From Myxococcales bacterium (GTDB taxonomy: Bacteria > Myxococcota > Polyangia > Polyangiales > Polyangiaceae), in contig JAGQIY010000164.1 of NCBI GenBank assembly GCA_020430865.1, forward strand, positions 1-5,676: DNA of 5,676 nucleotides. The letters are read 5' to 3'. The position numbers and the translations under genes were made by a program. Of the stretch, positions 1 through 5,676 are shown piece after piece (within the stretch, counting starts at the first letter, position 1; each line of letters starts with the position of its first letter). The notes beneath the pieces were generated by a model, which was not told the DNA's origin, did not search any database, and saw nothing but the letters and a program-made list of their open reading frames with translations.

Positions 1-82
1 ATCAAGTTTCAAGTCGGTTAAAACACCCCGGGACCGAGACCTGTCGCGGCCTCGAGGGCTCGACGCGCACGGGCAGACGATC
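1..82. other. Leader region upstream of the methyltransferase gene
   Basis: This stretch has no ATG, GTG or TTG in the methyltransferase frame. That frame has no stop either, so an upstream start beyond the left edge cannot be formally excluded. The first 25 bases are AT-richer than the rest of the window and contain a TCAAG direct repeat (2-6 and 9-13) and a TTAAAA at 18-23. A promoter could lie here, but I cannot pair a convincing -35 with a -10. No Shine-Dalgarno of normal strength precedes the ATG at 83; GGGCAG at 71-76 is the nearest purine-rich patch. Confidence 0.4.
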
Positions 83-994
83 ATGAGCCGAGGCTTGACC
101 CCAGAACCACCGCTTGGTGACACCGCGGAGCGCGACATACGAGTCGGCCCCACGGCGCACTACACCGCCTACGCCTGGTTCGTGCTGGGCATGCCCTACG
201 CCGAGTGGTTCAAGACGCAGCAGGGCGCGCGGCTGTTCTGGTCGTTGCGGCTCGGCGTCGAGTGGGTGACGCGCGTCGCACGCGGCGTCCCCCGTCTCAT
301 CGACTATCTGGAGCTGCGTCACCGCTGCATCGACCACACACTGCGGCGCCTCGACCCCGATCGGGTGATCGAGCTCGGCGCGGGCCTGTCGCGGCGCGGC
401 GTCACCTGGGCCCTGGACCACGGTGTTCACTACGTCGAAGTCGACCTGCCCCACATGACGCAGGCCAAGCGACGGCTCGTCCTGCGTTTCCCGAAGGCAA
501 TAAGGAGTACCCTGGATGAGCGCTTGAAGCTCGTGAGCGCAGACGTCCTCTCGCCGGAGTTCGAGACCTGGTTGGCGGCGGAACTCGAGGGCAGTCGCCG
601 TCCGGTGGTCATCGCCGAGGGGCTCCTCGGCTACTTCGACGAATCGGAGCGTCAGCGACTGGCGAGCGCGATCGCCGGAGCGCTGCGACGCTCCCGGGTC
701 CAGCGCTACTCGGCGAGCTTCCTCTGCGACCTGCGGGTCAAGAGCAAGACGTCGAAGACCCGCGTCGCCGTCAAGGCGCTGCGCGCGGCCATCACCGTCG
801 CCACCCGCGGCCGCGGCGCTCGGGAAGACTTCGACTCCGAGGACGCGATCTATCACCTGTTCGCCGGTGCTGGCTTCGACGCGGCTCGCCCGATCGACCC
901 GGAGCAGGTTCCAGATCTCGGCAGGGCGGACGACTTCGAAGCCTTTCCGATGCGGGTCTGGCACTTCACGCTGACCCCGTCCGGTTCGAGCTAG
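83..994 (+). CDS. Class I SAM-dependent methyltransferase, LCM (leucine carboxyl methyltransferase) family
   Basis: This 303-residue protein is a predicted cytosolic enzyme that transfers a methyl group from S-adenosylmethionine, probably to a carboxyl or hydroxyl oxygen. The SAM-binding motif I is VIELGAGLSRRG at 95-106. The acidic strand-2 motif is YVEVDLP at 117-123, with D121 placed to contact the SAM ribose. SADVL at 152-156 matches the next SAM-pocket motif, and AEGLLGYF at 178-185 is the characteristic LCM-family signature. The N-terminal TAHYTAYAW segment (24-32) also looks family-typical, so the ATG at 83 keeps all conserved sequence. There is no signal peptide or membrane segment, and the length is normal for bacterial members. 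Eukaryotic relatives methylate the C-terminal leucine of PP2A, but most bacterial relatives act on small molecules or are uncharacterised, so the substrate is unknown. The gene ends tail-to-tail with the Ser/Thr kinase and shares its stop-codon bases, so they are not co-transcribed. The family call is firm; the substrate is not. Confidence 0.87.
   Translation: MSRGLTPEPPLGDTAERDIRVGPTAHYTAYAWFVLGMPYAEWFKTQQGARLFWSLRLGVEWVTRVARGVPRLIDYLELRHRCIDHTLRRLDPDRVIELGAGLSRRGVTWALDHGVHYVEVDLPHMTQAKRRLVLRFPKAIRSTLDERLKLVSADVLSPEFETWLAAELEGSRRPVVIAEGLLGYFDESERQRLASAIAGALRRSRVQRYSASFLCDLRVKSKTSKTRVAVKALRAAITVATRGRGAREDFDSEDAIYHLFAGAGFDAARPIDPEQVPDLGRADDFEAFPMRVWHFTLTPSGSS
991..994. other. Overlapping convergent stop codons (CTAG)
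   Basis: The palindrome CTAG holds both stops: TAG at 992-994 ends the methyltransferase on the + strand, and TAG read from 993 to 991 ends the kinase on the - strand. The two coding regions therefore overlap by four bases, with no intergenic spacer. Any terminator for either gene must lie inside the other's coding sequence. Confidence 0.95.
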
Positions 995-2949
995 CCCGCG
1001 ATCGCGCCGATGACGCGCTCCTGCACGCTTGGCCGAGTGTCCAGGGTGGGCATGGTGGGTAGATCGTCCTGATCCGGGATCAGCTGTCGCAGCTGCCAGG
1101 CGTGGAGCAGCAGGTTGCGCTCCGCGCGGGCGTAAGCGTCCATGGTGCGCGACAGGGCGCCGAACACCATCAGAACGACGATCGTGTGGCAGAGCACGAC
1201 CCCCACGGTGGTTGGAATCAACGTGAGCTCTGCCAACCAGGAGCGCAGCGCGAGCTCGCCCGATTCGAAGCGTGCGACCTGGGGAAACAAGCCGAGCCAC
1301 TCCAGCACCAAGGGGAAGAGCATCGCGGCGAACGCACCGATCAGCATCCGCGTGTGATTTCCGCCGCGCACGCGGGTGTGGAGCATGTGCATCGTCATCA
1401 CCGCCAACGCAAGCACCGGGACCATCACCCAGGAGCCCAGCAAGGCAGAGACCGCCGCGACCCCGAGGTAGTCTCCACAGCAAAGCGCCGTCGACAGCTC
1501 CCGCGAGATCTTCTTCCTCCTGGAAACGACCAGATTGGTGACGCTCAGGCCGAACGCCAGCGCGATCAGCACCACCAGGAAGACGTGGCTCCTCACCCCC
1601 TGAGTGAAGAGCAACGGCACCAGCAAGAGCCATCCGAGGTGCCCGTAGCCCAGAGACCGCAGGCGATGCTTGAGATCGGTCTGCTCGACCGCTTCCACTT
1701 CACGCTGGGCGTCGGGTGGCAGCTGCTTTGGGGGGACGGCGAGCAGGTTCACCAGCGTGCTCGTGGCGCCTTGATGCGACGGATCGAGGGCGAGCGCCGT
1801 CGTCACCTCACGCATGGCCCGAGCGCGGTGCTTGGCGGCTTCGCCCGCGTTGTTCTCCACATTGCTATGCGCCAGCGCCACCTGCGCCATCGCGGCGCGC
1901 TCGGCGGCGAGTCCCTGACGAGCTTCGGTATCGCGAGATCCATCCAGTAGGCGCTCGATCGCCTCGTGGACCGCACGAGCCGAAGGGCGCTGAGCAGGAT
2001 CGCTGGTGGTCGCCTTGATGCAGAGCTCGTCTAGCTCCGGAGGGACGTTGCGATGTGGCGCGCGAGCGCTGGGTCTCCCCTGAGTCCCCATCAACGTCGA
2101 GGTGAAGATGTCGTCCACGGTCTCACCGTTGTGCATCGGCTCCAGTGACGCGATCTCGAACAGGATCGCGCCAAGAGCGTAGACGTCAGCCTTGGCATCG
2201 ACGCGCTCCGCGCCACGGATCTGCTCTGGCGGCATGTAGCCTGGCGTGCCGAGCACGCTGCCGGCGCGGGTGGTGAGGCCATGAAGGTCCGGCAGGCTGA
2301 CTCGCTGGCTCGCAGGCGTCGAGTCCTCGGTGCCGGGCAGCTTGGCGAGGCCCCAGTCGAGCACGATCACCTCGCCGAAGTCTCCAAGCATGATGTTCGC
2401 TGGCTTGAGGTCGCGGTGCACCACGCCTCGGGAATGTGCGTAGGCGATGGTCAGGCAGACGTTGCTGAAGGCGGTCAGCAGACGACGGCGGGAGTAGCGA
2501 CTCGAGATCTCCGGGTCCCCTTGCTGGAGGCCGAACAGCACCGCTTCCAGGGTCAGTCCCTTGACCCGACGCATGGTGAAGTAGGCCTCTCCTTTGGGTC
2601 CCTCACCGATGTCGTACACCGGCACGATGCTCGGATGCTCGAGCTGCCCCTGAACCCTTGCCTCGCGGAAAAATCGCTCGCGCATCTGCGGGCTGCCACC
2701 GTACTCCGCTCGCACGAGCTTCATCGCGACGTCGCGCCCCACGCGGCGGTCATGACATAGCTGCACGGTGCCCATCCCACCTTCACCCAGGCTGTCCCGC
2801 GGCTCGTAACGCACCGCGAAGTCGTCGCTCAGCGTCCCGCCGTGAGGATCGACGTGCCCGACGTTGGAGACGACGGTGGGGTCGTCGAAGGTCGGTCGAT
2901 ATGGCGCAGCGCGGCGAGCGTGGGTGGCTCGGGACGGATCACCAGTCAT
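991..2949 (-). CDS. Membrane-anchored Hanks-type Ser/Thr protein kinase with C-terminal multi-helix membrane domain
   Basis: This 652-residue protein should phosphorylate Ser/Thr on proteins at the inner face of the cytoplasmic membrane. The kinase domain spans about 48-335: G-loop GEGGMG (55-60), ATP-anchoring K77 (VAMK), helix-C E96, catalytic loop HRDLKPAN (178-185) with D180 and N185, metal-binding DWG (198-200) in place of DFG, GTPGYMPPE (234-242), helix-F D255 and helix-I R321. It is an RD kinase and looks catalytically complete. The activation segment is long and rich in Ser/Thr, with T226, T227 and T235 as candidate autophosphorylation sites. Residues 340-405 are helical and faintly TPR-like. 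About six hydrophobic helices follow, near 436-450, 455-475, 493-510, 511-523, 535-555 and 575-599; 493-523 could be a single helix. A polar tail with Thr-Pro clusters ends the protein. An even helix count would leave both ends cytoplasmic. I do not recognise the membrane half as a named sensor domain. The ATG at 2947-2949 lacks a clear Shine-Dalgarno. The gene is divergent from the histidine kinase. Confidence 0.93.
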   Translation of the reverse strand: MTGDPSRATHARRAAPYRPTFDDPTVVSNVGHVDPHGGTLSDDFAVRYEPRDSLGEGGMGTVQLCHDRRVGRDVAMKLVRAEYGGSPQMRERFFREARVQGQLEHPSIVPVYDIGEGPKGEAYFTMRRVKGLTLEAVLFGLQQGDPEISSRYSRRRLLTAFSNVCLTIAYAHSRGVVHRDLKPANIMLGDFGEVIVLDWGLAKLPGTEDSTPASQRVSLPDLHGLTTRAGSVLGTPGYMPPEQIRGAERVDAKADVYALGAILFEIASLEPMHNGETVDDIFTSTLMGTQGRPSARAPHRNVPPELDELCIKATTSDPAQRPSARAVHEAIERLLDGSRDTEARQGLAAERAAMAQVALAHSNVENNAGEAAKHRARAMREVTTALALDPSHQGATSTLVNLLAVPPKQLPPDAQREVEAVEQTDLKHRLRSLGYGHLGWLLLVPLLFTQGVRSHVFLVVLIALAFGLSVTNLVVSRRKKISRELSTALCCGDYLGVAAVSALLGSWVMVPVLALAVMTMHMLHTRVRGGNHTRMLIGAFAAMLFPLVLEWLGLFPQVARFESGELALRSWLAELTLIPTTVGVVLCHTIVVLMVFGALSRTMDAYARAERNLLLHAWQLRQLIPDQDDLPTMPTLDTRPSVQERVIGAIAG

Positions 2950-2958
2950 AGCGAGCGC

Positions 2959-2987
2959 ATGTTACGCGACGGATACGAAGCCGTGTA
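2959..2987 (-). promoter_or_regulatory. Candidate promoter for the Ser/Thr kinase gene
   Basis: On the - strand, TAACAT (2964-2959) matches the -10 consensus at four of six positions. TACACG (2987-2982), exactly 17 bases upstream, matches the -35 consensus at three of six. Transcription would start about 2-4 bases before the ATG at 2949, giving a leaderless or nearly leaderless mRNA. That would fit the missing Shine-Dalgarno. The match is weak and could be chance. Confidence 0.22.
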
Positions 2988-3097
2988 TGAAACGCCGGCT
3001 CGATCACCGGTGGTTTGCAAGCGCCGCGGAAATGTCGCCGACTCCAGTCCGACAGGCTCTTCCTGCCGAATTCTCCGCGCAGGCGACGCACCTACAT

Positions 3098-3101
3098 GGA
3101 G
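3098..3101 (+). promoter_or_regulatory. Ribosome binding site that sets the histidine kinase start
   Basis: GGAG lies five bases before the ATG at 3107-3109. The alternative in-frame ATGs upstream (2864, inside the divergent kinase gene, and 3032) have weaker support. The ATG at 3119, four codons downstream of 3107, is also possible but has no better site of its own. Confidence 0.6.
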
Positions 3102-3106
3102 CAGGT

Positions 3107-5455
3107 ATGCTCTCGGCGATGGACTCGTCCCCTCAGATGGCTACTCCCGGCCTGGAAGAGGTGCTTCGGGATGCCCTCGACGCGGTCGAGGACGCCGCGC
3201 TGCTGGTGAGCGAGTCCGGGGACGTTTGCTACGGAAACCTGGCCGCGAGCGAGTTGCTCAAGCTGCGTCCGAGCGACCTGGCGACCCGGAAGGTCTGGCA
3301 GCTCGCGGTGAGCCCCTGGCGCGATGCAGGAACCTGGAACGCGGCGACCATGGAGCTTCGGGACGGGCGAGTGCGGCGGGGGAGCGGCGTCCTGCGACGA
3401 GCCGCGGGTGAGACGCTCGAGGTCGACCTGAGCCTGCGCCTATCGAAGAGCGGCTGGATCATCCTCACCGCCCGGGACGCGACTCCGCGTCTCGAGGCCA
3501 CCAAGCAAATACACGCCGCCGAGAAGCAGCTCGAGAGCATCCTCGACAGCATCGCCGACGCCGTGATCATCACGGATCTCGCGGGCCGGGTGCAGAAGAT
3601 GAACCGCGTGGCCGAGCAGCTCACGGGCTACTCCCGAGAGGCCGCGTTCGGACACCGGCTGAAGAGCATCGTGCGCATCTTCGAGGACCCCAGCGAGAAG
3701 CCCGCGAGCATCGTGCGCGCCGTGGTCGACAACGGCGTGGTAGTGGTGTTCGGCGATCGCGCGCGGCTGCAGACTCGGGACGAACGCCAGGTGTCCATCG
3801 AAGGCGTTGCGAGCCCGATCCGCGACGAGACCAGCGCCATCACCGGCGTCGCGGTTGTGTTCCGCGACTGGACCCACGAGCGGCGCGCCCAGGACGCGCT
3901 GAAGCGCTCCGAGGCGAGCTTCCGCAGCCTGAGCGAGGGTCTCCCCGTGGCGCTGTGGGTCACCCGCGACGAGCGCATCGTCTACGCCAACCCCGCTGCG
4001 CTCGCCATCAACCGGGTCAGCGGCCTCGAGGACATCCAGGGCAGCCGCTTGATCCACCTGATCCATGAGGCCGATCAGGAGGCCTTCCTGCAGCACCTGA
4101 GAGACGAGACGCCAGAATTCCGTGAGACACGCGTGCTGCGGAGAGACGACAGCGTCGCCTACGCGGAGCTCGCTTCGATGCCCTTGATCTTCAATGGCAA
4201 GCCCGCAGTGGTGACCCTGGGCCGGGACTTGACGGAGCGGCGAGCGCTGGAGGCGCAGCTACGGGTCTCCGAGCGGATGGTCAGCGTGGGCACCCTGGCC
4301 GCTGGCGTCGCTCACGAGATCAACAATCCGCTCGCCTACGTGTTGGCCAATCTGGAGCAAGCCCAGCAATCCCTCGATGGCCTGAGCGGCCGCGTGGAGG
4401 CCACGCTGCTGGAGGAGCTGAGGGATCTGGTCGGTGAAGGACACCAGGGGGCGGATCGGGTGAGGCGCATCGTGCGAGATCTCGGCACGTTCTCACGCTC
4501 CGACGATGACGTGGTGGGTCTCGTCGACGTCACCCAGGCCCTGGAGAGCGCCATCGCCATGGCGCAGAACGAGATCCGGCACCGGGCGCGCCTGACCCGC
4601 GACTTCGCCAAGGATCTCCCGATGGTGAGCGCGAACGAGGCGCGACTCGCGCAGGTCTTCCTGAATCTACTGATGAACGCTGCTCAGGCCCTGGATGATG
4701 GCCGCGCGGAAACGAACGAGATCCGGGTGCGAACAAGGCAGCGCGGCGACGAGATCATCGTCGAGGTCAGCGACACGGGGCCGGGCATTCCGAACGAGTT
4801 GCGCCAGCGCATCTTCGACCCGTTCTTCACGACCAAGCCGATCGGTGAGGGCGTGGGTCTCGGATTGTCGATTTGCCACTCGATCGTGAACGCCTACTCG
4901 GGTCACGTCTCCATCGTCGACGAGGGAGAGGGTGATCCCGCGAACCGCTGGGGCTCGACGTTTCGCGTTCACTTACCCGCTTCTGGCGCGCTACCGAAGC
5001 CCGCGGAACTCCCCCCGCCTAGTCTCTCGAGGACCCGCGCTGCACGGATCCTGATCGTCGACGACGAACCCGTCGTGCTGAAAGCGCTCAAGCGCATCCT
5101 GAAGCAACACGAGGTGCACCTCGCCCACAGCGGCAAGCAGGCGCTGGAGCACCTGCTCGAGAAGCAGGAGCAGTTCGACGTCATCATCTGCGACATGATG
5201 ATGCCGGAGGTCAGCGGGCTCGAGGTGTATCAGCGCCTCGACGCCGAGGCGCCCGACGTCGCGCTGCGCATGGTGTTCATGACCGGCGGAGCCTTCACAC
5301 CGGCAGCCCGCGAGTTCCTCGCGCTGCACCGAGAGCGCTGGCTCGAGAAACCGTTCGACCGCGCGCGGGTCCTGGACCTGGTGCAGGAGGTGCTCTTCGA
5401 GACGGAAGAGCGAGACACCTCGCGGCGCAGCGCCGCGCTCAGCGTACCCACCTGA
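3107..5455 (+). CDS. Soluble hybrid sensor histidine kinase (PAS x3, HisKA, HATPase, REC)
   Basis: This 782-residue protein should sense a cytoplasmic signal, autophosphorylate on His and pass the phosphate to its own receiver. Domains in order: a divergent PAS-like domain (about 16-125), a clear PAS (about 142-255, opening [15 protein letters not shown]), a third PAS (about 268-378), and HisKA (about 384-463) with phosphoacceptor H403 in [11 protein letters not shown]. The HATPase domain (about 508-625) has N-box N524, G1 DTGPG (556-560), an F-box-like region near DPFFTTKP (571-578) and G2 GVGLGL (582-587). A Pro-rich linker (627-640) leads to a receiver (646-765) with acidic D652/D653, phosphoacceptor D696, T726 and K748, all canonical. 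There is no transmembrane segment, so it is cytosolic; the PAS ligand (haem, flavin or other) cannot be read from sequence. Start 3107 was chosen for its GGAG site and because conserved sequence begins just after it. An open frame extends back to 2864, inside the divergent kinase gene. With no DNA-binding output, it probably needs an HPt protein or response regulator encoded elsewhere. Confidence 0.93.
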   Translation: MLSAMDSSPQMATPGLEEVLRDALDAVEDAALLVSESGDVCYGNLAASELLKLRPSDLATRKVWQLAVSPWRDAGTWNAATMELRDGRVRRGSGVLRRAAGETLEVDLSLRLSKSGWIILTARDATPRLEATKQIHAAEKQLESILDSIADAVIITDLAGRVQKMNRVAEQLTGYSREAAFGHRLKSIVRIFEDPSEKPASIVRAVVDNGVVVVFGDRARLQTRDERQVSIEGVASPIRDETSAITGVAVVFRDWTHERRAQDALKRSEASFRSLSEGLPVALWVTRDERIVYANPAALAINRVSGLEDIQGSRLIHLIHEADQEAFLQHLRDETPEFRETRVLRRDDSVAYAELASMPLIFNGKPAVVTLGRDLTERRALEAQLRVSERMVSVGTLAAGVAHEINNPLAYVLANLEQAQQSLDGLSGRVEATLLEELRDLVGEGHQGADRVRRIVRDLGTFSRSDDDVVGLVDVTQALESAIAMAQNEIRHRARLTRDFAKDLPMVSANEARLAQVFLNLLMNAAQALDDGRAETNEIRVRTRQRGDEIIVEVSDTGPGIPNELRQRIFDPFFTTKPIGEGVGLGLSICHSIVNAYSGHVSIVDEGEGDPANRWGSTFRVHLPASGALPKPAELPPPSLSRTRAARILIVDDEPVVLKALKRILKQHEVHLAHSGKQALEHLLEKQEQFDVIICDMMMPEVSGLEVYQRLDAEAPDVALRMVFMTGGAFTPAAREFLALHRERWLEKPFDRARVLDLVQEVLFETEERDTSRRSAALSVPT

Positions 5456-5465
5456 CGAGCTGCTC

Positions 5466-5478
5466 GAGACCCAGTCTC
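5466..5478. repeat. Small inverted repeat after the histidine kinase stop
   Basis: GAGAC (5466-5470) and GTCTC (5474-5478) form a perfect 5-bp stem with a 3-base loop, 11 bases past the stop codon. An overlapping CGAGC-T-GCTCG repeat sits at 5456-5466. Neither is followed by a U-rich run. The stems are too short to call a terminator alone, though they may add structure to the 3' end of the transcript. Confidence 0.25.
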
Positions 5479-5492
5479 CGGTGAAACGAATC

Positions 5493-5524
5493 GGTGATCG
5501 GGCGAGCGGTGGACCCGGATCATC
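5493..5524. terminator. Candidate bidirectional hairpin between convergent genes
   Basis: GGTGATCGGG (5493-5502) pairs with CCCGGATCATC (5514-5524) around an 11-base loop. The stem has ten pairs, one bulged G and one G-U wobble. It lies between the stops of the histidine kinase (5455) and the leftward transporter gene (5533), where a shared terminator is expected. No U-tract follows on either strand, so it is not a classic intrinsic terminator. Termination here may be Rho-dependent or occur elsewhere. Confidence 0.35.
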
Positions 5525-5532
5525 TCCTGGTC

Positions 5533-5676
5533 TCACCCCAGCGTCGAACCGTCGACCTCGACGCCATCGGGTAGCTCCAGGTAGCGGCGCAACCAGCCCA
5601 CCAGGAGGTAGAACGGAATCGTGTCGAGTAGCGCGGCCGCCATCTTGAACAGGTAGTTCGAGAGCAGGAGCCCGAG
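5533..5676 (-). CDS. C-terminal fragment of a putative queuosine precursor transporter (YhhQ/VUT family), cut by the window edge
   Basis: The reading frame enters from the right edge and ends at TGA (5535-5533), giving the last 47 residues. A hydrophobic helix (about residues 8-28: YLFKMAAALLDTIPFYLLV) is followed by a positively charged turn (WLRRYLE) and a short polar tail. The spacing of Tyr, Phe-Lys, Pro and Tyr, with basic residues after the helix, resembles my recollection of the last helix of E. coli YhhQ (YCFKV...LPMYGVL...LKRL). YhhQ family proteins are inner-membrane importers of queuosine precursors such as preQ0/preQ1 for tRNA modification. The C-terminus of a membrane protein is secure; the family is inferred from about 25 residues. 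The gene converges on the histidine kinase, with a 77-base gap. Another polytopic transporter is the main alternative. Confidence 0.6.
   Translation of the reverse strand, partial: LGLLLSNYLFKMAAALLDTIPFYLLVGWLRRYLELPDGVEVDGSTLG

Larger units (their letters stand above)
2950..3106. promoter_or_regulatory. Divergent intergenic control region between the two kinase genes
   Basis: This 157-base gap separates the start codons of the Ser/Thr kinase (-) and the histidine kinase (+), so it must hold promoters for both unless the histidine kinase transcript starts inside the Ser/Thr kinase gene. It contains a perfect 8-base palindrome, CACCGGTG, at 3005-3012, a possible but unproven operator. It also has an imperfect hairpin at 3050-3068 (7-bp stem with one A-C mismatch, 5-base loop) in what would be the histidine kinase leader. 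A rightward -10-like TATGAA at 2986-2991 has only a poor -35 partner (TTACGC, 2962-2967, spacing 18). The histidine kinase frame stays open through the region, but its translation there looks unlike a conserved domain. Confidence 0.5.

Noticed and set aside
2..1633. 543-codon open frame on the - strand spanning the antisense of the methyltransferase and the 3' end of the kinase
   Set aside because: Its translation is rich in Arg, Ala, Gly and His with no domain pattern, and it overlaps two genes with clear catalytic motifs. Long stop-free shadow frames are expected in GC-rich DNA.
1102..1950. 282-codon + strand open frame antisense to the kinase membrane half
   Set aside because: The His, Gln and Arg-rich translation is what reading membrane-helix codons in antisense produces. 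No motif and no convincing ribosome site.
83..2949. A PP2A-like methylation and phosphorylation module formed by the methyltransferase and the Ser/Thr kinase
   Set aside because: The genes are convergent rather than an operon, and no phosphatase is present. The link rests only on a distant eukaryotic analogy, so it is kept as a low-interest speculation.
3050..3068. Imperfect hairpin in the histidine kinase leader as a riboswitch or attenuator
   Set aside because: It is a short stem with one mismatch, no alternative pairing that I can see and no U-tract. It does not resemble a known riboswitch, and short stems are common in GC-rich DNA.
3440..4096. 218-codon - strand open frame inside the histidine kinase gene
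   Set aside because: It lies fully antisense to the PAS domains and has no recognisable domain. It is a shadow of GC-rich codon use.
4991..5536. 181-codon - strand open frame antisense to the receiver domain, reaching the transporter stop region
   Set aside because: It is antisense to the conserved receiver and has no domain pattern. The real leftward gene here is in the frame that ends at 5533.
1..5676. Insertion sequences, CRISPR arrays, toxin-antitoxin pairs, phage or defence genes, tRNA genes
   Set aside because: No transposase, terminal inverted repeats, spaced direct repeats, small gene pairs or cloverleaf sequences were seen. Nearly the whole window is explained by four signalling or metabolic genes.

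Overview
This GC-rich window reads as bacterial chromosomal DNA, most likely from a myxobacterium or a close relative (Myxococcota). The clues are a Hanks-type Ser/Thr kinase with a DWG motif and a C-terminal membrane block, next to a soluble multi-PAS hybrid histidine kinase, in GC-rich coding DNA. The phylum is inferred from this style; there is no marker gene.

Layout: (1) 1-82 is a short leader with an AT-richer patch at its left end. (2) 83-994 (+) encodes a class I SAM-dependent methyltransferase of the leucine carboxyl methyltransferase (LCM/PPM1-like) family. (3) 991-2949 (-) encodes a 652-residue membrane-anchored Ser/Thr protein kinase. It runs tail-to-tail into the methyltransferase, and the two TAG stop codons share the palindrome CTAG at 991-994. 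(4) 2950-3106 is a 157-base divergent intergenic region. (5) 3107-5455 (+) encodes a 782-residue cytoplasmic hybrid histidine kinase (three PAS-like domains, HisKA, HATPase, receiver). (6) 5456-5532 is a short convergent gap with a hairpin but no U-tract. (7) 5533-5676 (-) holds the last 47 codons of a membrane protein that resembles the queuosine precursor transporter (YhhQ/VUT) family and continues past the right edge.

Function: the central theme is signal transduction. A membrane Ser/Thr kinase and a soluble hybrid His kinase are transcribed divergently from one short control region, so shared regulation or cross-talk is possible but unproven. Neither has a visible partner in the window: no phosphatase, HPt protein, separate response regulator or DNA-binding output. 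The methyltransferase and the transporter fragment have no clear functional tie to them. Every full-length gene has its expected catalytic residues, and I see no mobile elements, CRISPR arrays, tRNA or rRNA genes. I found no convincing undescribed system. The most unusual features are the shared stop codons and the kinase's uncharacterised membrane half.
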